From: Bacteroidales bacterium
GTDB lineage: Bacteria > Bacteroidota > Bacteroidia > Bacteroidales > Paludibacteraceae
NCBI GenBank assembly: GCA_900769555.1
Contig: CAAGHA010000067.1
Span: forward strand, 13,811 to 77,810
Direction: 5' to 3'
DNA length: 64,000 nt
Shown here: positions 27,993-36,152 of the stretch, piece by piece
How positions within the stretch are numbered: position 1 is the first letter of the stretch
Layout: each line of letters opens with the position of its first letter
Position numbers and translations under genes: made by a program
Notes under the pieces: generated by a model
Told to the model about the DNA's origin: nothing
The model's input: the letters and a program-made list of their open reading frames with translations, nothing else
Databases searched by the model: none

Positions 27993-28113
27993 AGAAGTCG
28001 TTTAAATTTTATTGTTAGATTGACTTTGAGTTTCACTCTTTTCTTTCGGCATCTTTGAGGTGCTTTTTAATTCATTTTTATTATTCTTTTTTGATGTAAG
28101 TTTAGTGATCATT
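27993..28113. repeat. R2 repeat, half copy
   Basis: It begins with AGAAGTCGTTTAAATTTTAT and carries TTTCGGCATCTTTGAGG and TTTTTATTATTCTTTT, all found in the left arm of the complete R2 at 63.4 kb. A degraded tip (TTTAGTGATCATTC in place of AATAGTGGACTATT) follows. The complementary right arm is missing, so this copy no longer folds into the long hairpin. Confidence 0.55.
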
Positions 28114-28132
28114 CACCCTAAATACCTAACAA

Positions 28133-30187
28133 TTATCGAGCAAGAGTTGCACTAACCCCTAACTTCAAATAAGATGGGTCCATAGCATACCCTCTCAATA
28201 TCATATAATTATAATTATTGGACCAAAGTTTGTTCAAATGATTAAACTCTACATAGAACCTTACCCGTTTTAACTGGAAATTAACAAATGCATCCATATA
28301 AACATAATTTCCATACTTAGAGTAAGTATCTGAATTGCTATCTTGCAAAAAGAATTGTCCGGTTGCGGGGAAATAATTAGGAGCATAATAGGCTGAATTC
28401 CAACGAAAATCTACTCCAACTTGAATATTCAAAATTTTCAACAAATGACTAAATTGGAAATAAGCACTTGAAAACCAACTTAATTTAGGCAATGGTAAAA
28501 TTCGCTCATTACTACATTGTTGATATGTCAACTCATTGTTCCAATGAATTTTCCAAATACGACCCATTTGCTTAACACTTAATGTCAATAATTGTAAATT
28601 GTCTTCATACTGATCCGGCACAGCTTTCTCATTCCAATAAACATAATTTTTCAAATTATTCAGTCCTGCTCGAAATGTCAACCCTAAACCATTATAAAAA
28701 GCAAAAGTCGGAAAAGATAGTTGCCCATAGATATTCAAAGCCTGCTTATTCTTAAAATCATTATTCCACTCAATATGATTGGAATAGTAATATTCTTCAA
28801 AAAAATCAGGACAATAATGTTCATAATTAGCTTTCGCCTCAATCTCTACACGTTGCTTACCCCAATTGGCCTTACTACTAATATTTCCGCCAAAATTAAA
28901 CGAAGCAGCATTCTTTTTTTCATTGATAAAGTAGTATTCTCCAAAAGCAGAATAGGTAAATGCTTCTCCATTGTTCTTAAATAGTTTTGCACCAACACCT
29001 ACCCGATTTCTAAATATTGAATTATAACGCTGGTTAATTTTATATCCTGCTGTGCTATCTTTGTCCGATACCTTTCCTGCATTCAGGGATAAATCTTTAT
29101 CCAAATATGAATATTTATTTATCCTTGCTGTAAGATAAGCCGCAAAACCAAATTTCATCAATGTATTATACTCCTCATTCAAAACCACTCCAATGGAATG
29201 ATTCATTTGAAAATAGTGGGTAGAGTCCATTGTTTTTTTATAGTTATACAACAATGAATCGGACAATCCATAGACATGATAGAAGCTATCTTGACTCGCT
29301 TGATTTTCTATGTAACGTCTCTTATCTACCTCTGATTTAAAGGTATAAACAATGGAAGTAACCGGAACAAACTCATAAGCTAATGAATCGTCATTCACTT
29401 GAATCTCCTTATCAAAACCAATATGAAATTTATAGTTCAGAAAAGCATTCCAATTTCTCAATTTACTCAAACAATCTCTCTCAAAAAAAACCGGAATAAC
29501 ATTTGGTTCTAAGTTCCCTGTATTCTTAGGATCTGTAATATAATCATCTTCTGTAAAACCTCCACTTTCATAATTTTCATAACCATTGAATGAAATAGCT
29601 GCCGCCACTTCATTATTACGACCTTTAAAAGTACCCCAAAATCCTGAATTATAATTCTTTGTGGATAAAGATGGATAAGCCCCATAGGCTTTGGTCCAAT
29701 CTCCATACATACCAAAATTCAATTTTGAATTTACGTTCACAGTAAATAATCCATCCAATCGTCTATTATCCCTATTGGTGGTTCCTCCACTATAGTAATT
29801 GATGTAAGTAAAAGGTAATTTTGTATTAAAAAAGAGAATTTCATTAATCGGTTTATAGTACAACTGATATGGCTGAAAAAAAAGAAAATCTGTACGATTA
29901 ACTCGATCTAAAAAAATTGCAGATTTGGCCGGAGATCCTAGATTTCCAAGGTATTGCAAAGCAATAGTTTCTCTGAAAGCTTTATTGTTAACATAAAAAT
30001 CATTCATAGAAGTATCTATACCCCCAACCTGTTCTGTACCTATTGCATCCGAATAGGTCCAACAATATATACTTTTGGGTTCTTCTACTACTTGGCTAAC
30101 CTCCAAAGAATCTGTTACCATCTCTTCAGCCTTTGCTGAAACTAGAACAAAGAAAGTGGAGATAAATATGTATAACGCTTTTTTCAT
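28133..30187 (-). CDS. Putative outer-membrane porin (Bacteroidetes type)
   Basis: A 684-residue exported protein with a signal peptide ending near AKAEE (residue 19-20). Most of the chain shows the alternating aromatic and polar pattern of transmembrane beta strands, such as the segments around FGFAAYLTARINKYSY, GAFTYSAFGEYYF-like and VRFYVEFNHLNKLW. It ends in a strand (LKLGVSATLAR). This fits the putative porin family seen in Bacteroidales. No TonB box or plug domain is seen, so it is not a SusC-type receptor. The substrate is unknown. It is monocistronic and flanked by repeats downstream. Confidence 0.7.
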   Translation of the reverse strand: MKKALYIFISTFFVLVSAKAEEMVTDSLEVSQVVEEPKSIYCWTYSDAIGTEQVGGIDTSMNDFYVNNKAFRETIALQYLGNLGSPAKSAIFLDRVNRTDFLFFQPYQLYYKPINEILFFNTKLPFTYINYYSGGTTNRDNRRLDGLFTVNVNSKLNFGMYGDWTKAYGAYPSLSTKNYNSGFWGTFKGRNNEVAAAISFNGYENYESGGFTEDDYITDPKNTGNLEPNVIPVFFERDCLSKLRNWNAFLNYKFHIGFDKEIQVNDDSLAYEFVPVTSIVYTFKSEVDKRRYIENQASQDSFYHVYGLSDSLLYNYKKTMDSTHYFQMNHSIGVVLNEEYNTLMKFGFAAYLTARINKYSYLDKDLSLNAGKVSDKDSTAGYKINQRYNSIFRNRVGVGAKLFKNNGEAFTYSAFGEYYFINEKKNAASFNFGGNISSKANWGKQRVEIEAKANYEHYCPDFFEEYYYSNHIEWNNDFKNKQALNIYGQLSFPTFAFYNGLGLTFRAGLNNLKNYVYWNEKAVPDQYEDNLQLLTLSVKQMGRIWKIHWNNELTYQQCSNERILPLPKLSWFSSAYFQFSHLLKILNIQVGVDFRWNSAYYAPNYFPATGQFFLQDSNSDTYSKYGNYVYMDAFVNFQLKRVRFYVEFNHLNKLWSNNYNYMILRGYAMDPSYLKLGVSATLAR

Positions 30188-30295
30188 TGGTGCGAAGATA
30201 CAACAATTCTATGAAATGATAAAATATTTGGAAACTACTTCTACAACCTTGTAATTATTTTTTTAGGATATCCACAGAATAACAAGCTTATAGAA

Positions 30296-30919
30296 TTAGG
30301 TCGAGTGATTTTTATGTTTAAAAGAGTAATAGACAATAGATGCTGTAATCGCCCCTATCAGAGCCCAGAAAATATCAGTTTGGGTATCGTAAGGATCTCC
30401 TTGAGCACCAATAAAATCATCCGCACCGGATCCTAAACAGAGTAATGAGGCATATTCAATCAATTCATAGAGTGCACTTATTGCCAAAGAAACAGATATA
30501 GACAAAAAAATCATCATGACTCCTTTTTGCAATATTCGCTTTTTCTCCAACATCTCAGCGGTTGCAATGAAGGGTGTAAATCCCTGCATAAAATGACCCA
30601 ATTTATCATAGTTATTACGAGACCAATCCAACGTGTCTCCGATAAAATCATCCGGACCAAAAAAGGGAACTCTTGGATAAGTAAACACTCCTCCTATGGT
30701 AAGAACCAACACATGAAAAACTACCACAATTGAGAGCAAAGACGAAAATCTCACACCTCTTGAATAAAGAAAAATAACTGCGAACAGACCTATGATTGCA
30801 GGTAGCACCTCCATAAACCATGTGGCAACATCATACGCTATCAAACCTGAAAGAAGGCATAATAACAATAAAAATTTATAACCGACAGAAACCCAATCTT
30901 TATTTCCTAATCTATCCAT
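30296..30919 (-). CDS. YjdF-like membrane protein (DUF2238)
   Basis: A 207-residue protein with about six membrane helices, matching the DUF2238 family (E. coli YjdF type). Landmarks are the WFMEVLPAI segment near residue 30, the YDKLGHFMQGFTPF motif near residue 105, and GDPYDTQTDIFWALIGA near residue 180. Its function is unknown. It is the last gene of the NfeD-M16-YjdF operon and overlaps the M16 gene by 8 bp. Confidence 0.8.
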   Translation of the reverse strand: MDRLGNKDWVSVGYKFLLLLCLLSGLIAYDVATWFMEVLPAIIGLFAVIFLYSRGVRFSSLLSIVVVFHVLVLTIGGVFTYPRVPFFGPDDFIGDTLDWSRNNYDKLGHFMQGFTPFIATAEMLEKKRILQKGVMMIFLSISVSLAISALYELIEYASLLCLGSGADDFIGAQGDPYDTQTDIFWALIGAITASIVYYSFKHKNHST

Positions 30920-32150
30920 TTTTCTTGTAATAAAGAATTGAACAATTTTCTTTTACAAAAGTTTTTTGAGCAAAAATTTGAATCTGTTCCGCTGTTAATG
31001 CTCGATATTTTGCTACCTCTTGATTGATTAAATTAACATCTCCCAACAACTCATAAAAGGCTAAATTTGAGGCTAAGTTCATCAAATCCATATTGTTCAA
31101 CAAAAAGGTTGATTCAAACTTATTCTTCAATTTTTCCAACTCTCTTTCTTCTACAAGCTCCTGTTTTAACACCTCCAACTCATTGAGAAGTGCATTTCTC
31201 GCTGTTTCAAAATCTACTCCTTCTGCCAAATATCCTGTAAGATAAAACAAGCCCTCTTCTATATCTCCTGATACATAAGAATTTACATCTGTAAACAACT
31301 TATCTCTTTTTACTAACCTCTGATACAAACGAGCTGAATTTCCATTTGCAAAAATATCTGAAATTATATCAGAAAGAAAAAAATCATCCTTCGAACGCTT
31401 GGGTGTATGATATACCAAGTAAATTATATTGGTGGGAACATTTCGTTCCACTTCCATAAATCTTAATTCAGTCTGTTGTGGTTCATTTGGCAAACAACGC
31501 CTCTTCACGTTTCGCTTAGGTATATCTCCATACCACTTCTCTACCAACTTTTTGCAAGCATCCAACGATAAATTCCCAACAATCGATAAGATAGCATTAT
31601 TGGGAGCATAATGTGAATAAAAAAAGCTTTCAACCTCCTCTAAGGTTGCTTGTTCTATATGAGACAACTCTTTCCCTATAGTAGGCCATCTATAGGGATG
31701 TTTTTTAAAAAGCATGGGACGAAGAATGTGAGAAATATCACCATACGGCTGATTTAAACATCGTTGCTTAAACTCCTCACAAACAACATGACGTTGCACA
31801 TCCAAACTCTTCTGATTAAAATCCAGACTCAACATTCGATCTGATTCCAACCAAAACCCAATCTCAACATTATTGGAAGGTAAAACAACGTAATAATTGG
31901 TATAATCTACACTTGTCCATGCATTATTTTCACCACCTGCGTTCTGAATAGGTTCATCAAATGATGATACATTCATAGAGCCTCCAAACATCAAATGTTC
32001 AAAAAGATGAGCAAAACCTGTATGCTCAGGGTCTTCATCTTTGGCCCCTACATCATACAACGTATTAATTACAACCAAAGAAGAATCAGACACTTCATGA
32101 TGAAGAACTCTCAATCCGTTGGGTAAAACAAATTTATTTACTGTTATCAT
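30912..32150 (-). CDS. M16 family zinc peptidase, catalytic subunit type
   Basis: A 412-residue insulinase-family (M16B) protein. The inverted zinc motif HLFEH is in GFAHLFEHLMFGGS near residues 47-51, with the third-ligand glutamate region VVCEEFKQR downstream near residue 127. The C-terminal half keeps the Arg of the R/Y substrate pair (NSARLYQRL) but not the Tyr (KLFTDV). M16B enzymes often work as heterodimers in which the partner supplies R/Y; the gene at 36149 looks like such a partner. No signal peptide is visible. It overlaps nfeD by 4 bp and the YjdF-like gene by 8 bp. Confidence 0.88.
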   Translation of the reverse strand: MITVNKFVLPNGLRVLHHEVSDSSLVVINTLYDVGAKDEDPEHTGFAHLFEHLMFGGSMNVSSFDEPIQNAGGENNAWTSVDYTNYYVVLPSNNVEIGFWLESDRMLSLDFNQKSLDVQRHVVCEEFKQRCLNQPYGDISHILRPMLFKKHPYRWPTIGKELSHIEQATLEEVESFFYSHYAPNNAILSIVGNLSLDACKKLVEKWYGDIPKRNVKRRCLPNEPQQTELRFMEVERNVPTNIIYLVYHTPKRSKDDFFLSDIISDIFANGNSARLYQRLVKRDKLFTDVNSYVSGDIEEGLFYLTGYLAEGVDFETARNALLNELEVLKQELVEERELEKLKNKFESTFLLNNMDLMNLASNLAFYELLGDVNLINQEVAKYRALTAEQIQIFAQKTFVKENCSILYYKKNG

Positions 32151-33547
32151 TGTTTTCTTACGTATAATCTACCGGTTGAAAATTTATGAACTATCACACT
32201 CTCCCCTTCATCAATATACCCTGCATCAGAGATGGCATCATAATAATCTCCATCAATAAAGACCTTTCCGGACGGACAAAGAACTGTACTTGCAACACCA
32301 ACCTTTCCTACTAAACCTTCTTGTTGAGCATTAACACCTATGTACCCCTCTTCAACATCTTGAGAAGTATTCAATGCCAAATCCTTAAAAACGCCATCAC
32401 TACCAATTTTAGATGTCAAATAGATAACCAATGCCACTGACCCCAACAATGAGAGTCCTATCGCAATAATCGAATTAATGATTCGTTGAGAGGATATTAA
32501 TTCAAAATTAAACCAATCATTATCTACCATACATAAAAACAATCCTCCAAAAAGACACAGAAGACCAACTATACCAAAGATACCAAATCCCGGAACCACA
32601 AAAATCTCCAACAGCAAAAGTAAAATACCTACAACAATCACTGCGCCTTCCCAAGCATCAGCATACCCATCAAAATAGAGCGGAGCAAAATAGAGCAATC
32701 CTGCAACAATGGAGGCACAAAGAGCAAAACCAATTCCGGGAGTTTGCAATTCAAAATAGATTCCCCCTACAATAATCATAATCAAAACCGATTGCAAATA
32801 AGGATTCAATAACCAACCTTTTAAAGTCGTCCAAAAATCAGATTCATGATAAACCATATCATAATCACTTTCTTTTAAAGAGTGACGAATAATTTGGTCG
32901 ATATTTTTATAAATTCCTTCGCAATAACCATATTTTAAGGCTTCTTCCGCAGTAAATGTCAATATTTTAGTAGAATCATCAATTCCGTCCACAACCACAG
33001 TCTCATCAACCATAGCCTCTGCAATTATCGGATCTCTATGCCAAATCTCTTTTTCAACTCCACCTGCACTCTTAACAATTTTTTTTCCGTGAGCTTCTGC
33101 CGTTGAACGCATAGTTGCTCTCATATAAGATTGGTATTTATCCATTGCCTTTTCGCCGGATTGTTCTACAACAGTAGCTGCACCTATATTGGCTCCCCTT
33201 ACCATATATATACTATCACATGCAATAGATATTAAAGCTCCTGCCGAAGCTGCATTATTGTTTATAAATACATAAACAGGAGTCTCAGTTTGTAGAATTA
33301 ATGAACGCATAGAATCGGCATATAAAACATACCCCCCATACGTATTCAAATGAATAAAAATTGCGTCAGAAGAGAACGCTTCTGCTTTTGCAATTCCATC
33401 CTTAAGTTCCAACCATGAAATCGCATCAATATCTTGATCTATCGTTATCTGGTAATATTTTTTTTCACTCGAATAGCCAAACAATGGAAGCAATATCAAT
33501 ATGAATAATAGAAAAACACGAACTATTTTATCTTTCATTTTTAACAC
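32147..33547 (-). CDS. nfeD: NfeD family membrane-anchored ClpP-class protease
   Basis: A 466-residue long-form NfeD protein. It has an N-terminal signal peptide (to about FGYSS), a ClpP/SppA-like serine protease domain with NNNAASAGALI (Ser near residue 103), and a Lys in the KAMDKYQSY helix region. Four to five membrane helices follow (about 245-380), then a C-terminal OB-fold domain (about 395-466). Long NfeD proteins usually act with flotillin-like proteins; floA is at 39.7 kb rather than adjacent. A start three codons later (33538) is equally possible. It is first in a three-gene overlapping operon. Confidence 0.88.
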   Translation of the reverse strand: MLKMKDKIVRVFLLFILILLPLFGYSSEKKYYQITIDQDIDAISWLELKDGIAKAEAFSSDAIFIHLNTYGGYVLYADSMRSLILQTETPVYVFINNNAASAGALISIACDSIYMVRGANIGAATVVEQSGEKAMDKYQSYMRATMRSTAEAHGKKIVKSAGGVEKEIWHRDPIIAEAMVDETVVVDGIDDSTKILTFTAEEALKYGYCEGIYKNIDQIIRHSLKESDYDMVYHESDFWTTLKGWLLNPYLQSVLIMIIVGGIYFELQTPGIGFALCASIVAGLLYFAPLYFDGYADAWEGAVIVVGILLLLLEIFVVPGFGIFGIVGLLCLFGGLFLCMVDNDWFNFELISSQRIINSIIAIGLSLLGSVALVIYLTSKIGSDGVFKDLALNTSQDVEEGYIGVNAQQEGLVGKVGVASTVLCPSGKVFIDGDYYDAISDAGYIDEGESVIVHKFSTGRLYVRKQ

Positions 33548-33594
33548 TATTTTTCAAAAGTTCAACATTTATATTTTTTAGAATCTATTTGGAA

Positions 33595-33602
33595 CAAAAA
33601 TA
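33595..33602 (-). promoter_or_regulatory. -7 promoter box for nfeD (TATTTTTG on minus)
   Basis: The plus-strand CAAAAATA lies about 48 bp before the nfeD start. It is an exact TAnnTTTG match; the -33 element is not clear. Confidence 0.4.
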
Positions 33603-34011
33603 CAAAAAATTATCAAGGTATTGAAGAAGATATGTTCAATTTTTTACAATAAATCGGAAACTTTGGGCGAATTCCGAGTTTAAATATTGAATTTTATTGG
33701 AAATGTTGTATATTCCTTGATTTGTATCGATTAGGAATGTTTATTCTCAGAATGTGAACGAAAGAGAATACTGAATTGTTTGAAGAATATTAAAACTAGT
33801 CATAAGGAACAAAAAAAAAATTAATATTACGTCATATCTTTCATCAAAATAGAATTTTAGCATCAATTTAACTCATTCAAACTCATATCAACACTCATTT
33901 CAACAAAAACTAAAAAACCTATAAGTCAATCGATTACAACAAACACAAAAAAACTAAATATAATTTTTAATTAAAAAATCTAAAATATAAAAGTCAATAT
34001 AAATTATTGTT

Positions 34012-34019
34012 TATATTTG
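34012..34019 (+). promoter_or_regulatory. -7 promoter box for the ECF sigma gene (TATATTTG)
   Basis: An exact TAnnTTTG match, 117 bp upstream of the start codon, in an AT-rich leader. No -33 TTG at standard spacing, so regulation by another sigma factor or an activator is possible. Confidence 0.4.
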
Positions 34020-34135
34020 CAATAACAATTAACAAACATTTGTATAACAAAAAAGCAAAAAAAATGACAATTTGTAAAAACAAAATGGAGAATGTAATTG
34101 TTTATTTATTGTTTTATCATTAATTTGATAACTTT

Positions 34136-34642
34136 ATGGATAACACTACATTTTCAGAACGATTGATGGCATTACAGAGTAATCTCTTGAATTTTGCCTA
34201 CACACTGACGTTAAATCGTGATGATGCGCAAGACTTATTACAAGACACAACTTTAAAAGCACTTGACAATCAAGACAAGTACGTCGACAATGTGAATTTC
34301 AAAGGCTGGGTATTCACTATTATGCGAAACATTTTTATTAACAACTATCGAAAAATCGTCCGCAGCCAGACGATGATTGACCAAAGCGAAGAACTTTATC
34401 ATTTAAACTTACCGCAAGATTCCGGAATTGAAACACCGGAAGGGTCTTTTACCGTGAGAGAGATTCTAACGTGTATAAGTTCCTTTAATGATGAGTACAG
34501 AATCCCCTTTTCACTACACATTTCAGGTTATAAATATCATGAAATTGCAGAAAAGATGGATTTGCCGATTGGTACAGTGAAAAGTCGCATATTTTTTGCC
34601 CGACAAAGATTACAGAAAATACTGAAAGATTATAACAAATAG
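34136..34642 (+). CDS. ECF-type RNA polymerase sigma factor
   Basis: A 168-residue sigma-70 family protein of the extracytoplasmic-function class. Region 2 (about residues 12-80) includes RDDAQDLLQDTTLKAL and FKGWVFTIMRNIFIN. Region 4 (about 105-165) includes HEIAEKMDLPIGTVKSRIFFARQRL, the -35-binding helix-turn-helix. No anti-sigma factor, SusC/D pair or other partner is adjacent on either side, which is unusual for the class and suggests transcriptional control or a distant regulator. A 12-bp-stem hairpin follows at 34759-34800. Confidence 0.9.
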   Translation: MDNTTFSERLMALQSNLLNFAYTLTLNRDDAQDLLQDTTLKALDNQDKYVDNVNFKGWVFTIMRNIFINNYRKIVRSQTMIDQSEELYHLNLPQDSGIETPEGSFTVREILTCISSFNDEYRIPFSLHISGYKYHEIAEKMDLPIGTVKSRIFFARQRLQKILKDYNK

Positions 34643-34758
34643 TGGTTTTCTCTTGTATGGTTGTGGAGATGCTTTAACATTTTTCAACCAACAAACAAGA
34701 AAAAGGATTATTTAATTGACTATTTTTTTTCGGTTATCTAATGTCAGAGTAATTGATT

Positions 34759-34800
34759 CGAAGGTTTTCAGTAGTGTTTTTCTGCCTATGAAAACCTTCG
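34759..34800 (+). terminator. Strong hairpin after the ECF sigma gene, possible terminator
   Basis: A perfect 12-bp stem, CGAAGGTTTTCA at 34759-34770 and TGAAAACCTTCG at 34789-34800, with an 18-nt loop. It lies 117 bp after the sigma stop codon. A clean T-run does not follow directly (GAAAGGGGTTTT), so termination is likely but not certain; it could instead be an mRNA 3'-end stabiliser. Confidence 0.5.
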
Positions 34801-34996
34801 GAAAGGGGTTTTAAACCAATCCGATTAACGCATGTTTCAAATAACCTTAAATATGTGATCTAAAATAAATTTGATGTAAGGTATAACCCTTCCTCGCAAA
34901 ATAATTTAGATTATCATCACTACGCTTCATTGTTTCTCCAAGCAACTACATTCAACATGAATTTATTCTGATGCATATTCAATCTTGCAGAATATA

Positions 34997-35071
34997 TTAA
35001 GGTTCTCTATAAATTACGATTTTTGTTTCCAAACGTAATAAATTCTATTTCGGATGCTTTTGAGTTCATTT
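34997..35071 (-). repeat. R1 repeat, right half, copy G
   Basis: It starts with TTAAGGTTCTCTATAAATTA and runs through CGATTTTTGTTTCC, GTAATAAATTC and CGGATGCTTTTGAGTTCATT. It is nearly identical to the first 70 bases of copy E at 40.8 kb, then gives way to an R2 element. Confidence 0.65.
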
Positions 35072-35241
35072 TAGAAGTTGTTTAAATTTTATTTCGTACA
35101 TATTCGAGAGGTATTTTGAAACTGATTTTATTTACTCCTTTGACGTTAATAGTGGACTATTAAAATAAAAACATGTCAAAACAATCTCAAAGAGACCGAA
35201 ACATATAAATAAAATCTGTACGTAAAAATTTTAGACAGCCT
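35072..35241. repeat. R2 repeat, complete but diverged copy
   Basis: About 170 bp. The left end AGAAGTTGTTTAAATTTTAT and the right end (AAAATTTTAGACAGCC) are imperfect inverse copies. The arms include TATTCGAGAGG and ACAATCTCAAAGAGACCGAA. The tip carries the perfect palindrome TTAATAGTGGACTATTAA at 35146-35163, shared with the R2 copy at 63.4 kb. Confidence 0.65.
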
Positions 35242-35311
35242 TTTAAATCCTAATTCCTAATAAATTTCAACCTAATTGTTCCAAGTGAACTGATTATTAC
35301 AAAAAAAATAT

Positions 35312-35319
35312 TACCTTTG
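35312..35319 (+). promoter_or_regulatory. -7 promoter box for the kdsB operon (TACCTTTG)
   Basis: An exact TAnnTTTG match 65 bp upstream of the kdsB start codon. The -33 element is not evident. Confidence 0.45.
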
Positions 35320-35384
35320 TTACTATCTGACATCCATCAATAATAATCGAAGAATCATATATTCTTCAGAAAAAAACAAATAAA

Positions 35385-36152
35385 ATGAATTACGATTGTT
35401 TTATCGGTATTATTCCTGCAAGGTTTGCCTCGACTCGATTTCCGGGTAAACCACTCGCCATGATAAATGGGAAAAGTATGATACAACGAGTTTACGAACA
35501 AGTATCACTAGTTCTGAACGATGTATATGTAGCAACTGATGATCAAAAAATATACGATGAGGTGATAAAAATGGGCGGGAAAGCTGTCATGACATCCGAA
35601 CTGCATAAAAGTGGAACTGATCGATGCTATGAAGCCTATACAAAAATAGGTAATAATAAAAAAGTTGTTATAAATATTCAAGGCGATGAACCTTTTATTG
35701 CCCCATCACAATTAGAGGAAATTTGCAAATGTTTTGAATGTGAAGATACTCAAATTGCAACATTGGTAAAACCTTTTAAAGCTGAAGATGACATTCATGC
35801 TCTCTTCAATCCCAATTCACCTAAGGTTGTATTAAACAAAAGAATGGAAGCCCTCTATTTTAGTCGTTCCGTTATTCCTTATAAACGAGGAGAAGAAAGT
35901 GAAAATTGGCTGAAAGATCATACCTATTACAAGCATATCGGACTTTATGCATATCGTGCAGATGTACTAAAAGAGATTACAAAATTACCACAGTCAACAC
36001 TTGAAATGGCAGAGTCGCTAGAACAATTGAGATGGTTGGAAAATGGGTATAAAATCAAAGTTGGAATCAGTGAAATAGAGACAATTGGAATTGATACACC
36101 GGAAGATTTAAATAAGGCAGAAATTTTCATGAAAGAAAGGGGGATACTATGA
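35385..36152 (+). CDS. kdsB: 3-deoxy-manno-octulosonate cytidylyltransferase (CMP-Kdo synthetase)
   Basis: A 255-residue cytoplasmic enzyme that activates Kdo with CTP for lipid A-core assembly. The N-terminal nucleotide-binding motif IPARFASTRFPGKPLA (residues 9-24) is intact. Also present are NIQGDEPFI near residue 99, ETIGIDTPEDL near the C-terminus, and the family's usual length. It overlaps the next gene by 4 bp (ATGA), so translation is coupled. A kdsC-like phosphatase for the preceding Kdo step lies at 41.9 kb on the other strand. Confidence 0.95.
   Translation: MNYDCFIGIIPARFASTRFPGKPLAMINGKSMIQRVYEQVSLVLNDVYVATDDQKIYDEVIKMGGKAVMTSELHKSGTDRCYEAYTKIGNNKKVVINIQGDEPFIAPSQLEEICKCFECEDTQIATLVKPFKAEDDIHALFNPNSPKVVLNKRMEALYFSRSVIPYKRGEESENWLKDHTYYKHIGLYAYRADVLKEITKLPQSTLEMAESLEQLRWLENGYKIKVGISEIETIGIDTPEDLNKAEIFMKERGIL

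Larger units (their letters stand above)
27772..28132. other. Intergenic region made mostly of repeats
   Basis: Between the solute-binding lipoprotein gene and the porin gene. It holds an R1 left half (27874-27992) joined directly to an R2 left half (27993-28113). No coding frame or terminator with a T-run was found. Confidence 0.6.
33548..34135. other. Divergent promoter region between nfeD and the ECF sigma gene
   Basis: A very AT-rich gap of 588 bp without a credible coding frame. It holds two outward-facing -7 boxes, one for nfeD at 33595-33602 (minus) and one for the sigma gene at 34012-34019 (plus). I see no R1 or R2 copy here and no tRNA. Confidence 0.5.
34643..35384. other. Long intergenic region between the sigma gene and kdsB
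   Basis: About 740 bp with no credible gene. It contains a strong hairpin (34759-34800), an R1 half copy (34997-35071) joined to an R2 copy (35072-35241), a sequence like a decayed R1 left end (around 35265-35290) and the kdsB -7 box (35312-35319). Confidence 0.55.
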
